64,000 bases of DNA from Lachnoclostridium edouardi (GTDB lineage: Bacteria > Bacillota > Clostridia > Lachnospirales > Lachnospiraceae). The stretch lies in the NCBI RefSeq assembly GCF_900240245.1, contig NZ_OESQ01000001.1, forward strand, positions 1,418,157 to 1,482,156, in the 5' to 3' direction. Shown here piece after piece: positions 1-8,652 of this stretch (position 1 is its first letter; each line of letters begins with the position of its first letter). The position numbers were made by a program, and so were the translations under genes. Below the pieces are notes generated by a model. That model worked only from the letters and a program-made list of their open reading frames with translations, was not told where the DNA came from and ran no database searches.

Positions 1-55
1 ATACAATATGATACTTACAATTCCATTTTGTATGTGATAAACTGTTACTATCCAT
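1..55 (-). CDS. tnpA: IS200/IS605 family transposase TnpA, N-terminal fragment (cut by window edge)
   Basis: Eighteen codons are visible before the left edge, reading MDSNSLSHTKWNCKYHIV. This matches the conserved opening of Y1 (HUH-type) transposases of the IS200/IS605 family, which excise and insert single-stranded DNA. An AAAGGAGG ribosome site lies a few bases upstream of the ATG. The catalytic HUH motif and tyrosine would lie outside the window. The call rests on the recognisable N-terminal signature and the hairpins upstream. Whether the element is complete cannot be judged here. Confidence 0.8.
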   Translation of the reverse strand, partial: MDSNSLSHTKWNCKYHIV

Positions 56-74
56 ATGGATACCTCCTTTGTTT

Positions 75-166
75 ATTAATGCGGTTGGCGAACCTTACAT
101 TAATTATAACACTGGAGGTTTTTTGCTGTAAGCTGAAGCAATTCTAACTCACCTGCATAACAGGTG
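75..166. repeat. Hairpin-forming sequences upstream of tnpA (probable IS left end)
   Basis: There are two inverted repeats. ATTAATG (75-81) pairs with CATTAAT (98-104) around an inner GGTT/AACC stem. CACCTG (150-155) pairs with CAGGTG (161-166) with a 5-base loop. IS200/IS605 elements use subterminal hairpins as TnpA recognition sites, and IS200 members also fold their leader to restrain tnpA translation. Assigning these repeats to the element end is an inference. The exact left cleavage site was not identified. Confidence 0.45.
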
Positions 167-251
167 GTTTATTTGTTTTCCAAAGTTCCGTTTTTCGGAT
201 CAACGAAAAACTCCACAATGGTAAACAGGGCTTTGCCCTAACAATCAAAAG

Positions 252-304
252 GCCTTCTGCTTATTATGTACAAAGGATTTTTCCCGGTACAAATAGCAGA
301 AGGC
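252..304 (-). terminator. Terminator of the glycan operon
   Basis: GCCTTCTGCT (252-261) and AGCAGAAGGC (295-304) form a perfect 10-bp stem around a long loop, followed on the minus strand by CTTTTGATT. It sits just past the stop of the last glycan gene. Confidence 0.65.
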
Positions 305-332
305 TTTCTTATATCCACTTAGTGTTAAATTC

Positions 333-1295
333 TTACATCTCCACTTCACAATATTTTCTGGCTATGTACATCTCCCTGGCCATGTTTTCGCCGGCTGCCG
401 GCTGACCTTCAAAAATCCTCATGTGATCTTTTACCAGATCATAGCCTGCCTGAAAAGTAAAGGCAGCGCCTCCTGAAAATCTGGGATTACATTCCATAAA
501 ATACATTTCCCCATTTTGACTTTGAATAAATTCCATATTGACGCAGCCTTTAATATCCAGGTGAGCTGCTATGTTTTTGCAGGTTTCTTCCAGCTTCTCA
601 TCCCGGAACACATAAACGCTTGTTCCGGCCCCGTTTAGGGTCCTGAGAAGCTCCCTTCTGGGCACTGACCACGTTAGGTCTGAAGCAGGATCTCTTACTA
701 TGTCTACAGTAATAATATCCCCCTTGATCATAGGCTGAATCACATATTCCTCTCTTCTGTCCACCAGACCTAAATAATAGGGCAGCTTCGCCGGGTTCTC
801 CACCTTATAAAGTCCCTGGCTGCTTCTGCCATTATAAGGCTTTAACACCACAGGTTCTGTAATTTTTCCCAGCTCTGCTTCTGACAGCCGTTTAGAAGGA
901 ATTGTTTTACACAGCTTTTTATCTCTGAGAAATGTCTCCAGGCTCAGCTTATCGCGGCATATTTTAATAGTTTTTTCCGGAGAACAGCACAAAGTTACAT
1001 TTCCGGACTTTAAAGCGTCCCTGCATTCATTCCACACATCTACCTCTATATCTGTCAGGGGAAGGAGAAAATCCACTTTTTCTTTCTGACATACCCCCAT
1101 CATAAAATGTATATATTCTCCCCTGTCAGATGTATAAGGAACCTGATAAAATACATCTGTGTTTTCAGACTGAGCGATCCAGCGCCTATTATAAATATCA
1201 CATCCAACTACACGATATCCCATAGCTTTTAAGGATTTAATCACTATATCTGAAGCAAAGGATCCTATAGCTGTCACTAAAGCCGTTTTTCTCAT
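333..1295 (-). CDS. ATP-grasp domain carboxylate-amine/thiol ligase-like protein
   Basis: This 320-residue protein has an N-terminal nucleotide-binding-like fold (LVTAIGSFASDIVIKSL at about residues 6-22) and an ATP-grasp core. The core shows a lysine-containing loop (VVLKPYNGRSSQGL, about 149-162) and the metal-binding segment MECNPRFSGG near residue 269. It resembles the CarB-like ATP-grasp proteins often found in glycan loci. Such enzymes join a carboxylate to an amine or similar nucleophile through an acyl-phosphate, but the substrate here is unknown. It is the last gene of a seven-gene operon and its start overlaps the flippase stop by 4 bp, implying translational coupling. It may decorate a sugar or lipid intermediate; that is inference from context. 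Confidence 0.8.
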   Translation of the reverse strand: MRKTALVTAIGSFASDIVIKSLKAMGYRVVGCDIYNRRWIAQSENTDVFYQVPYTSDRGEYIHFMMGVCQKEKVDFLLPLTDIEVDVWNECRDALKSGNVTLCCSPEKTIKICRDKLSLETFLRDKKLCKTIPSKRLSEAELGKITEPVVLKPYNGRSSQGLYKVENPAKLPYYLGLVDRREEYVIQPMIKGDIITVDIVRDPASDLTWSVPRRELLRTLNGAGTSVYVFRDEKLEETCKNIAAHLDIKGCVNMEFIQSQNGEMYFMECNPRFSGGAAFTFQAGYDLVKDHMRIFEGQPAAGENMAREMYIARKYCEVEM

Positions 1296-2788
1296 GCCCT
1301 TCCCCTCCTTTTATTAACTGCATTCAGAAGATAACTAAAGCTTTCAACACGAAATACTGCAGACAGCAGAATATATACGCCTATTCCCACTAAAATCTGC
1401 ACTGTCAGCCTGAGCCAGGCTCCCGGCACAAAGCCGCCAAAAAAGTATACCACCGCAGCCATCACTGCAGACAAAGCTACTGCAGGCGCCATATCTCTGC
1501 ACTGCTGCCCAATACTGTAATTTAAAATTCTTTTATTAGGCCAGGCATTTATAAAAATACAAAGGAAGTCTACAAGAGCTTTAATGGAAACCATAACAAT
1601 GGCTCCAAATTGGATTCCTGCAATCAGCCCTCCAATGCCAATTACCTTTTTCATTATTTCCAGTTTTAAAAACACATCGCTTCTCCCCATTGCGTTAATG
1701 GCCTGGAGGTTTGTAATGTGAATGGGGTAAAAGCAATAGGCAATACACATAATTCTGAGAAAAGGCACGCACATCATCCATTTTTCTCCCAGCAGGGCCA
1801 ACACCAACGTGTCCGCTACTGCGAACATGCCAAGCAGCATGGGAAGCACTGTGTAAGAGCTAAGCTGAATGGCTTTTCTAGCCATAGCCTTTACCTGGCC
1901 CACGCTTTCCTGTTCCTTTGCAAATGCCGGCAGCAGCACTGACTGAATAGCCGCTCCTAAGTTTGTCACAATAATCTTGGGAAACTGCTCTCCTCTGTTG
2001 TAAACGCCTAAAACCTGTTCATTATATATTTTCCCCATAATCAGGCCGTATAAATTGCTAAACAACGTATCAATCATGGCTGCACACAATAGCTTCCATC
2101 CAAATCCAAACATTATGCGGATTCTTTTTATTGAAAACATCCATCCTGGCTTCCAGGACACGTCTATAAACAAGCCGATCATTAAAGCAAAGTAGTAGGA
2201 AACCTGCTGCCCTACCATGGCCCAGGCGCCCATTCCTTTATAAGCCATCCATATACTGACAGCCCCTGAAATTACAACGGCAGCCATAGTTGCCTTAAAA
2301 AGTCCTTTGAATTCCATTTCCCTGGACACATAAGCTGTCTGTACGGAAATTACAGAGCCGGGAAACAGAACAATAGCCAGCCCCCTGACAAGAGAGCACA
2401 GCTGGCTGTTATTATAAAATCTTCCAATCCACGGAGCCGCCATAAACAGCACTCCATACATCACCGCCGCCGCTGCCAGCCCAAAATAAAATACAGAAGA
2501 AAAGTCCTTTTCATCTGCTTTCTGTTTCTGGACCAAGGCTGTGCTGAAGCCATTCTGCACCAGCACATTGGCAATAATAATAAAGATGGAGATAATTCCT
2601 ACAATTCCGTATTCTTCTGTTGTTAAAAGCCTGGCTAAAATAATAGCCACAATAAATTGAATTCCCTGAGCGCCGCCGTTTTCCAGCAGCTTCCAGAACA
2701 GTCCCTTTACTATTTTTTCTTTTATTACTGTATGTTCCCCCAAATCAGCAGTTCTCCTATCTATGTGAAGCCCTTTTACTTTCTCCAC
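1292..2788 (-). CDS. Polysaccharide flippase, Wzx/PST family
   Basis: This 498-residue multispanning membrane protein opens with LLENGGAQGIQFIVAIILARLL and TTEEYGIVGI, typical of the polysaccharide transporter (PST/Wzx, WzxC-like) branch of the MOP superfamily. About twelve hydrophobic segments are spread over the whole length. Such proteins flip undecaprenyl-linked oligosaccharides across the cytoplasmic membrane. The gene lies among glycosyltransferases, and its start overlaps the end of the upstream GT2 gene by 13 bp. No Wzy-type polymerase is recognisable in the cluster, so the exported unit may be short or polymerised elsewhere. Confidence 0.9.
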   Translation of the reverse strand: MEKVKGLHIDRRTADLGEHTVIKEKIVKGLFWKLLENGGAQGIQFIVAIILARLLTTEEYGIVGIISIFIIIANVLVQNGFSTALVQKQKADEKDFSSVFYFGLAAAAVMYGVLFMAAPWIGRFYNNSQLCSLVRGLAIVLFPGSVISVQTAYVSREMEFKGLFKATMAAVVISGAVSIWMAYKGMGAWAMVGQQVSYYFALMIGLFIDVSWKPGWMFSIKRIRIMFGFGWKLLCAAMIDTLFSNLYGLIMGKIYNEQVLGVYNRGEQFPKIIVTNLGAAIQSVLLPAFAKEQESVGQVKAMARKAIQLSSYTVLPMLLGMFAVADTLVLALLGEKWMMCVPFLRIMCIAYCFYPIHITNLQAINAMGRSDVFLKLEIMKKVIGIGGLIAGIQFGAIVMVSIKALVDFLCIFINAWPNKRILNYSIGQQCRDMAPAVALSAVMAAVVYFFGGFVPGAWLRLTVQILVGIGVYILLSAVFRVESFSYLLNAVNKRRGRA

Positions 2789-3759
2789 TGCAAAGCTGTT
2801 TTCTGCAGCCAGCGGTAAAATCCTGGGGCCATGTATTCCAGCCTGATAAAAAATCTGGTTCTAAGGTTTAATTCTCTGTAAAAAAGGCGGTTTTTCAACT
2901 GCAGCACATAATCATAATGCTTTGTATTTACCTGGGTAAGAAAATAAATTCTATTTACAGCTCTTACTGCCTCTTCATGGAATCTTCCCTTTGTCTCTTT
3001 GTCAAATTCCTCATACATTTCCTTCATTTCCAGATAATATTTTTCCTGCTTCGCCTGGTAATCTCCTGTTTTCATCTCATTTGTCCAGGAGCCGGCCACC
3101 CCCACCCGGTATACGCTCATAGGGGAATCCATGTACCAGGCATATCCTTTGCTTGCCATCATCAGCTGCATAGGAATATCCCCAATAGGGCAGTTCCAGT
3201 AATAATCCGGAATGTTCTCCACCACAGAAACGGGAAACATCATGGAATTCATTGCATAGCCTGATGTTTTGTCCACGATTTCTTCCGGCTCCACCTTTCT
3301 GTCCCCCTTATAAGGCCTCATGGCTCCGTCAGTATAAGAGCCGTCCACAGTAACCATTCTGGCGCTGTGAAAGCAAAGGCTGCAGTCCGGGTGAGCGTCT
3401 AAATATTCTACCTGTTTTTTTAGCTTATAAGGATCTGTAAAATAATCGTCCCCCTCGCACATGGCAATATATCTGCCCTGAGCTCTGGGAAAATTAAACA
3501 GTCCGCTGATATTTTTAATTCCCTTGGAATACTGATTTTCCGTCTGGTATATAGGCTTAATAATATGAGGATATTTTTTCTCATACTCCCTGATAATCTC
3601 CCCTGTTCTGTCTGTAGACGCGTCGTCGTGAATCAGCACCTCAAATGGAAAATCTGTTTTCTGCATAAGAAAACTGTCTAAAGCATCTTTTATATATTTT
3701 TCATGGTTGTAGGCCAGACAGCAAATACTGACTGTGGGCCTGTCCATTTTACTTTCCAT
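2776..3759 (-). CDS. Glycosyltransferase family 2
   Basis: This 327-residue GT-A fold transferase has VSICCLAYNHEKYIKDALDS at residues 9-28, the nucleotide-binding DDAST motif near residue 45 and an acidic CEGDDYFTDP segment near 100 that would bind the metal-sugar nucleotide. The C-terminal third is basic and aromatic and probably forms a membrane-proximal acceptor region. It transfers a sugar from a nucleotide donor to the growing glycan; donor and acceptor cannot be told from sequence. The ATG is chosen for AAAGGATAATAAT upstream. The next gene upstream ends 11 bp away, within the glf-led operon. Confidence 0.9.
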   Translation of the reverse strand: MESKMDRPTVSICCLAYNHEKYIKDALDSFLMQKTDFPFEVLIHDDASTDRTGEIIREYEKKYPHIIKPIYQTENQYSKGIKNISGLFNFPRAQGRYIAMCEGDDYFTDPYKLKKQVEYLDAHPDCSLCFHSARMVTVDGSYTDGAMRPYKGDRKVEPEEIVDKTSGYAMNSMMFPVSVVENIPDYYWNCPIGDIPMQLMMASKGYAWYMDSPMSVYRVGVAGSWTNEMKTGDYQAKQEKYYLEMKEMYEEFDKETKGRFHEEAVRAVNRIYFLTQVNTKHYDYVLQLKNRLFYRELNLRTRFFIRLEYMAPGFYRWLQKTALQWRK

Positions 3760-3770
3760 ATTATTATCCT

Positions 3771-4700
3771 TTACATAAACATCATCTGGCCTAATGTGCG
3801 GAACCAGGTATTTTTTGTAAATCCATAGCTGAGCATTATTTTAATTTTTCTCAGTCTGCCTGAATTCTGAAGGCTTAAAAATGCCTCCACTGTTTTTCTG
3901 TCACTTTCCTTCATCTGCCGACCATATATTTGAAGCAGACACTTAGCCTGGCCAAACATCCGCCTGTAATTCTCCCTTGCTTTGCCTCCGTCTGCAATGC
4001 GCTCTATGCCTTCCTCCAGAGTATCTGCCTTTCTGGCCCCCAGGCTGTTGCTTCCGTGCTGTCTGTAAAGATAAAGAGGCCGGTTCATACAGCCGATTTT
4101 TCCAAAACAGGCGGCCACTAAGGCGATCCAGCTATCATGCATCAGACACACAGAAGGAATCTGCTTAAAATAAGACAGCATGGCCTGATTCATTATCACA
4201 GCTCCCCCTGTTACGTTGTTCTGGACTAACTCCTGGCAAAGCTTTGTCCGCTCAGGAGAAATCTTTTGATAAGTAAAATAGCTGTCTGCAATTCTGTTTT
4301 TATCTTCATCTACTACTTCCATATCAGAATGGAGTAAAATCGGCATATGATCCCCCCATTTTTCCTCCATCTTCTGAATTTCATTGTATAGCAACCTCAT
4401 TTTTTCCGGCAGCCACACATCATCCTGATCACTTAGCATTACATACCTGCCGTCGGCTTCAGACAACAGCTGCAGAAAATGATGTTCCGCTCCTCCTGAG
4501 GGCTTTTCTCTGTAAATTCCCATTACCAGCTTAGGATATTTCTGCTCATACTCTCTTATGATCTGTCTGCTGCCGTCCCCAGAGCAATCGTCGGATACAA
4601 TCACCTGAAACTCCGGCGGGTTTTCTTGATGTAAAATAGAATCCAGCTGCTCCCTCAGGTATTTTTCTCCGTTATACACTGCCATTAACACTGTGATCAT
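3771..4700 (-). CDS. Glycosyltransferase family 2 (rhamnosyltransferase-like)
   Basis: This 309-residue enzyme starts ITVLMAVYNGEKYLREQLDS, carries the DDCSGDGS nucleotide-binding motif near residue 38 and SDQDDVWLPEKM near residue 92. The SDQDDVW signature is common in GT2 proteins annotated as rhamnosyltransferases or alpha-L-Rha transferases. That fits the dTDP-rhamnose genes elsewhere in this window, although sugar specificity is inference. No strong ribosome site lies directly before the ATG (an AAGGAAAGG stretch sits some 18 bases upstream), so translation may depend on readthrough from the preceding gene or use a weak site. Confidence 0.88.
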   Translation of the reverse strand: MITVLMAVYNGEKYLREQLDSILHQENPPEFQVIVSDDCSGDGSRQIIREYEQKYPKLVMGIYREKPSGGAEHHFLQLLSEADGRYVMLSDQDDVWLPEKMRLLYNEIQKMEEKWGDHMPILLHSDMEVVDEDKNRIADSYFTYQKISPERTKLCQELVQNNVTGGAVIMNQAMLSYFKQIPSVCLMHDSWIALVAACFGKIGCMNRPLYLYRQHGSNSLGARKADTLEEGIERIADGGKARENYRRMFGQAKCLLQIYGRQMKESDRKTVEAFLSLQNSGRLRKIKIMLSYGFTKNTWFRTLGQMMFM

Positions 4701-4741
4701 AGTAATAATCGTCTGCCTTTCCTTCGTATTTCACATGAACT

Positions 4742-5635
4742 CTACCACTTTAATCCAAGCACCTTACTGCACAGCCACACCTCTGCCATTACAATTCCAA
4801 AAAACATTTTGGCAAAGACCTGTTTCCCCTTTCCTATATGAAGATAATGAATAAAATAAAACATAGTGCTTTCATGGCGCAGCTTTTGTCTGCGGCAGAT
4901 GTCCTTATATGTTTTAGATATAGACGCAGAATTTTCATGCTGGTAAAATACATTCAAGAGCTGTACTGTTTTATACCCGTAATCTTTCATTCTCCAGGCC
5001 AGAATATTTTCCTCTCCATACAAAAATACTCTTTCGTCGTATCCTCCGCATATAATCATTTTTTCTGCGTCAACCATAAGCATGGAGCCGTGAACAGCGT
5101 CCACATATACTGCCTTTTTTCCCTTTGTATAGCTTGCAGGATAGCGCAGAAACGGGCGGAATACCCGTCTGCACACCGGACCTGTATTCATTAATTCCCC
5201 GGCGTATGACAAAAGCTTCCACCCTGAAGCCTGGCTTCCGTCTGTTTTATCTTTCATGGTGGCTGCAGCTACTCCAACTTCGTCATGGCGGTCAAATACC
5301 TTCACCAAAGCCTTAATACAGTTCTCATCAAAATACGTATCTGGATTAGCAATAATCACATGAGTCATGCCCAGCGCCTCATACCCAAAGCGAACGCCTG
5401 CATTATTGCCTGCCCCGTACCCTTTATTTTCAGTCAGGCGCAGCACTGAAATCTTACTATCCTCCAGCTTTTCCAGTCTTTTTCCAGAACCGTCAGAAGA
5501 ATTATTATCCACTACAATTACAGCGTCTAAACAGGCAAAATCCTTTACCCGTTCTACCTGAGCCGCTGTATTTTCAAAATCATTATAATTTAAAATGACA
5601 CAGCCTATTTTTGCGGAGGCTTGTTTATCATCCAT
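4742..5635 (-). CDS. Glycosyltransferase family 2
   Basis: This 297-residue GT2 protein has GCVILNYNDFENTAAQVERV near the N-terminus, VVDNNSSDGS near residue 41 and IIANPDTYFDENC near residue 95, the layout of WbbL-like/GT2 transferases. YDERVFLYGEENILAWRMKDYG near residue 220 matches the ED-containing acceptor-side motif. It is probably a rhamnosyl- or galactofuranosyltransferase in assembly of the surface glycan. The start overlaps the end of the GT8 gene by 8 bp, showing tight coupling in the operon. Donor specificity is not determined. Confidence 0.88.
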   Translation of the reverse strand: MDDKQASAKIGCVILNYNDFENTAAQVERVKDFACLDAVIVVDNNSSDGSGKRLEKLEDSKISVLRLTENKGYGAGNNAGVRFGYEALGMTHVIIANPDTYFDENCIKALVKVFDRHDEVGVAAATMKDKTDGSQASGWKLLSYAGELMNTGPVCRRVFRPFLRYPASYTKGKKAVYVDAVHGSMLMVDAEKMIICGGYDERVFLYGEENILAWRMKDYGYKTVQLLNVFYQHENSASISKTYKDICRRQKLRHESTMFYFIHYLHIGKGKQVFAKMFFGIVMAEVWLCSKVLGLKW

Positions 5636-6599
5636 ATTTCTTCATCGCTTTCTTTAAATATATTTTGCTGATTACCTGTCTGATGGGAGGACATAAAAAG
5701 GTAAGATAATCCATTATATGATAGGCCGCCATATAAGCTCTCGCCCCTTCTTCTTTAGGATATCCCTTCCAGGGAGTCTGCCTGAGAAATTTTTCATAAG
5801 CCAAACGGTAATGATTCCAGTTGCCTGCCTTCCACGGCCTTTCATCCCCCATATAATGAATCACCACCGGATGAGCCTTTGCTTTCATAAATTCTTCCTT
5901 TGGAATCTGCCTGTATGCAGGAGACTGTCTCACTAAATCCCAATAGTGAAAATACCTGTAATTGGTAAAAAAGTTACACGCCGGCATCAGCGTCTTAATT
6001 CTGCCTTTCAGCCCTCCGTTAATTAAATCCTGATCATTGGCAAACAGCTTTCCGTTTTTTTCCGCATACAGCTGTAAAAGCTTTGATTCTGCGTTTTCCT
6101 GGCGCCACGCCTGTAAATCAATTAAAAGCACTCCTGCATTATAGTAAGTATCTTCTGCAGAAAGTCCTAATTCCTCCTTAACCTGTTTGTAAATCGTAGG
6201 CTCAGGCACTGCGCCTATAATGCAGTCCTCTAAGTTCTGCTTCCATACATAAGCCAGGGATCTTACTACAACTGTGTCGCAGTCCAGATAAATCAACCGT
6301 TTTACATTCTCCGGAAGCAGCTTTCCTATAAACAGTCTTCCCAATGTGCTAATGTCAAACCGGCCTGTATCTACCTGATGAGAAAAACGGCTGTTTAGAT
6401 CTCCGGCTTCAATATAGTGAATGTTCCGGCCATATGCTTCTCCTATTTGATTTAGCCTATCCCGGCTTTCCTGTCCCAGATTCACAGAAAGAATATATAC
6501 TGTAATATTCTTCTCCTTTTTGCTGCTTTCAAACAGAGAACACATTGACACTCCCAGATGTCTGGCATAGTTGTCATTTGACGCGTAGACTATGTTCAT
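5628..6599 (-). CDS. Glycosyltransferase family 8
   Basis: This 323-residue retaining transferase opens MNIVYASNDNYARHLGVSMCS, the GT8 hallmark. It has the DxD motif in LIYLDCDTVVV near residue 103, YYNAGVLLIDL near 152 and VIHYMGDERPWKAG near 247, the usual HxxGxxKPW position. GT8 enzymes of this type transfer glucose or galactose from UDP-sugars in lipopolysaccharide-like and wall-glycan synthesis. GGAGGAAGAAAT precedes the ATG. It lies between glf and the GT2 genes in one transcript. Confidence 0.92.
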   Translation of the reverse strand: MNIVYASNDNYARHLGVSMCSLFESSKKEKNITVYILSVNLGQESRDRLNQIGEAYGRNIHYIEAGDLNSRFSHQVDTGRFDISTLGRLFIGKLLPENVKRLIYLDCDTVVVRSLAYVWKQNLEDCIIGAVPEPTIYKQVKEELGLSAEDTYYNAGVLLIDLQAWRQENAESKLLQLYAEKNGKLFANDQDLINGGLKGRIKTLMPACNFFTNYRYFHYWDLVRQSPAYRQIPKEEFMKAKAHPVVIHYMGDERPWKAGNWNHYRLAYEKFLRQTPWKGYPKEEGARAYMAAYHIMDYLTFLCPPIRQVISKIYLKKAMKKYG

Positions 6600-6617
6600 A
6601 TTTCTTCCTCCGCCGTA

Positions 6618-7724
6618 TTATATCCCCAGCTCTGCTTTAGCTGCAGCCATAGCTGACTCTATCACCTTGTCCATGTCATAGTATTTATATTCTCCCAGCC
6701 TGCCGCCAAAAATAACATTTTCTTCTTTTTCCGCCAAAGCCGCATATTTGCAGTATAAATTTTGATTTTTTTCATCATTTACAGGATAATAAGGCTCCAT
6801 GCCGTCCTGCCAGCTGACCGGATATTCTCTGGTAATCACTGTTTTTTCCTGAGCTCCAAACTCAAAGTGCTTATGCTCAATAATCCTGGTATAAGGCGTC
6901 TCCCGGTCTGTATAGTTTACAACTGCGACTCCCTGATAATTGTCTGTATTCTTTACCTCAGTTTCAAACCTTAGGCTTCTGTACTCTAGTTTTCCATAGC
7001 AATACTGGTAAAAGCTGTCAATAGTGCCTGTGTAGATTACTTTATCTCCCAGGGAATCATAATAAGCTTTATTCTCCAGATAATCTGTATTCGTTTTTAT
7101 ATGACAGCCCTGAAACAGCTTTTCTATGATTACATTATATCCGCCTACAGGTATTCCCTGATATAGGTCGTTAAAATAATTATTGTCATAGGTGTACCGC
7201 ACAGGAAGGCGTTTAATAATAAAAGCCGGCAGATCTTTGCACTCCCGCCCCCACTGCTTTTCTGTGTAACCCTGAATCAGCTTTTCGTAAATATCCCTTC
7301 CCACAAGACTGATGGCCTGCTGCTCCAGGTTTTCAGGCTCCCCGGAAATCTCCTCTTTCTGGCGGTTAATAATGGCTTTCGCTTCCTCCGGGGTGGAAAT
7401 CCCCCACATTTTGCTGAATGTATTCATATTAAAAGGCAGGTTGTACATCTGCCCCTTGTAGTTTGCCACCGGACTGTTGGTGTAACGGTTAAATTCAGCC
7501 AGGCTGCACACAAATTTCCAAACCTCCCTGTTGCTGGTATGGAAAATATGAGCGCCGTACTCATGGACATGAATGCCTTCTTCCTCCCTGCAGTAAATGT
7601 TTCCTCCAATATGGTTTCTTTTCTCCACCACAAGACATTTCTTTCCAGCCTGTTTGGCCAGATAGGCAAAGACTCCTGCATAAAGCCCGCTGCCCACCAG
7701 CACATAATCATACCTGCTCATCAT
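6618..7724 (-). CDS. glf: UDP-galactopyranose mutase
   Basis: This 368-residue flavoenzyme interconverts UDP-galactopyranose and UDP-galactofuranose. The N-terminal dinucleotide-binding segment YDYVLVGSGLYAGVFAYLAK and the motif EYGAHIFHTSNREVW (about residues 55-69) are diagnostic, as are YTEKQWGRECKDLP and YNNYFNDLYQGIP further on. AAGGAGCTTAT precedes the ATG; a second in-frame ATG lies one codon later. It is the first gene of the operon, so the exported glycan very probably contains galactofuranose. Its length is normal for the family. Confidence 0.96.
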   Translation of the reverse strand: MMSRYDYVLVGSGLYAGVFAYLAKQAGKKCLVVEKRNHIGGNIYCREEEGIHVHEYGAHIFHTSNREVWKFVCSLAEFNRYTNSPVANYKGQMYNLPFNMNTFSKMWGISTPEEAKAIINRQKEEISGEPENLEQQAISLVGRDIYEKLIQGYTEKQWGRECKDLPAFIIKRLPVRYTYDNNYFNDLYQGIPVGGYNVIIEKLFQGCHIKTNTDYLENKAYYDSLGDKVIYTGTIDSFYQYCYGKLEYRSLRFETEVKNTDNYQGVAVVNYTDRETPYTRIIEHKHFEFGAQEKTVITREYPVSWQDGMEPYYPVNDEKNQNLYCKYAALAEKEENVIFGGRLGEYKYYDMDKVIESAMAAAKAELGI

Positions 7725-7757
7725 ATAAGCTCCTTGTCTCCAATTTTTCTAAAATAC

Positions 7758-7786
7758 ATTGTACTATAGGGTTTTAAAAATGTAAA
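7758..7786 (-). promoter_or_regulatory. Promoter of the glycan operon
   Basis: On the minus strand, TTTACA (7781-7786) and TACAAT (7758-7763) are separated by exactly 17 bp and lie about 35 bp upstream of the glf start. Confidence 0.6.
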
Positions 7787-7800
7787 TGCGGCAAACAAAA

Positions 7801-7852
7801 AAGTCCGATCTCCCAAGGCTTTGCCTTTTAACAGGAAACCGGACTTATTTTT
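7801..7852 (-). terminator. Terminator downstream of the phosphoribosyltransferase gene
   Basis: AAGTCCG (7801-7807) pairs with CGGACTT (7840-7846), with an inner AAGGC/GCCTT hairpin (7815-7827). The sequence is A/T-rich on both sides, so it could work on either strand. On the minus strand it ends the upstream gene before the glycan operon promoter. Confidence 0.65.
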
Positions 7853-7861
7853 TATACTTTT

Positions 7862-8500
7862 CTAAAGTTTGGAATATCCAAAACTGTTTACTAAAGCGTC
7901 AATTTTCACTCCCTGTTTACAGTATGGACATTCTTCATTTACATATGCTTCATATCCAGGAATATCTTTATCGCTGAAAATACAGTGTACAGGGAATCCT
8001 GCTACCTGGTCTACAGAGCTGAAAATGGAAGAAACTCCGCATACTCTTCCTCCATAATAGGATACACAGTTCATAGCTGTGCGGATGGTTTTTCCGGTTG
8101 TCACAGATGAAGCTAAAATCAGAACCTGTTTTCCTAAAACCATTCTCTGCGTATTATCTCTTAAAATCATCTGTCTGATTTGGTTAAACTCAGGAGCAAT
8201 AATAGAGATATTAGAGCCGTTGTTAATATTCATAATTCCGTTTTGTGACAATTCCTCCGCCATAAATGCGGCAATTACTTCTGTGCCCTCTAAAGCTAAA
8301 ATTGTCTCCACCATGGTTTCCGCATAATCCTTTACCAGCTCCCTGGCAGTCTCCCTGGCATTATTATGGCGGCACTTTACAGTCGATACATCAATATATG
8401 TATTGACATGAGAGTGAGGTGTGGCAAAATGCCCGTACATAACCTTTACTCTTGACTTCGGGTTGCGTTTGGAACGAATGTCTTTAAAAGTTGTTTCCAT
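7862..8500 (-). CDS. Orotate phosphoribosyltransferase-like protein with C-terminal cysteine pair
   Basis: This protein of about 212 residues has a type I phosphoribosyltransferase core. The PRPP-binding stretch VLILASSVTTGKTIRTAMN is followed by GRVCGVSSIFSSVDQVAGFP, and the C-terminus carries a CPYCKQG motif that could bind zinc. The start is set at METTFKDI because GGGGGAG lies 6 bases upstream; a longer reading frame exists but has no ribosome site. The PRPP loop lacks the usual two adjacent acidic residues (ASSVTTGKT), so catalysis is uncertain and a regulatory role is possible. It is monocistronic between two terminators and not near other pyrimidine genes. Confidence 0.7.
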   Translation of the reverse strand: METTFKDIRSKRNPKSRVKVMYGHFATPHSHVNTYIDVSTVKCRHNNARETARELVKDYAETMVETILALEGTEVIAAFMAEELSQNGIMNINNGSNISIIAPEFNQIRQMILRDNTQRMVLGKQVLILASSVTTGKTIRTAMNCVSYYGGRVCGVSSIFSSVDQVAGFPVHCIFSDKDIPGYEAYVNEECPYCKQGVKIDALVNSFGYSKL

Positions 8501-8538
8501 AAAATACTCCCCCTTTACATGGTTAATTTCATGGTTAT

Positions 8539-8567
8539 AGTATAGCACAAATATTCAGAATTCAAAA
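8539..8567 (-). promoter_or_regulatory. Probable promoter of the phosphoribosyltransferase-like gene
   Basis: The -10 is TATACT (8539-8544) within an extended TGCTATACT, with a weak TTTTGA -35 (8562-8567) at 17 bp, about 40 bases upstream of the chosen start. Confidence 0.45.
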
Positions 8568-8601
8568 GTAAATTTATTAGTCTGTCTGATTTTTTTATAT
8601 A

Positions 8602-8645
8602 AAAAAATCTGCCCATAAGCTAAACCGGCCATGGACAGATTTTTC
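8602..8645 (-). terminator. leuA terminator
   Basis: AAAAATCTG (8603-8611) pairs with CAGATTTTT (8636-8644), extended inward by an imperfect CCCAT/ATGG pairing. On the minus strand the stem runs into a long T tract just after the leuA stop. Confidence 0.8.
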
Positions 8646-8652
8646 AATAATA

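Noticed and set aside
169..234. Short minus-strand frame ending FFVDPKNGTLENK before a stop
   Set aside because: It is only 22 codons, a TAG closes it two codons upstream, and there is no start or ribosome site. It may be a gene-tail remnant near the IS end, but no family was recognised.
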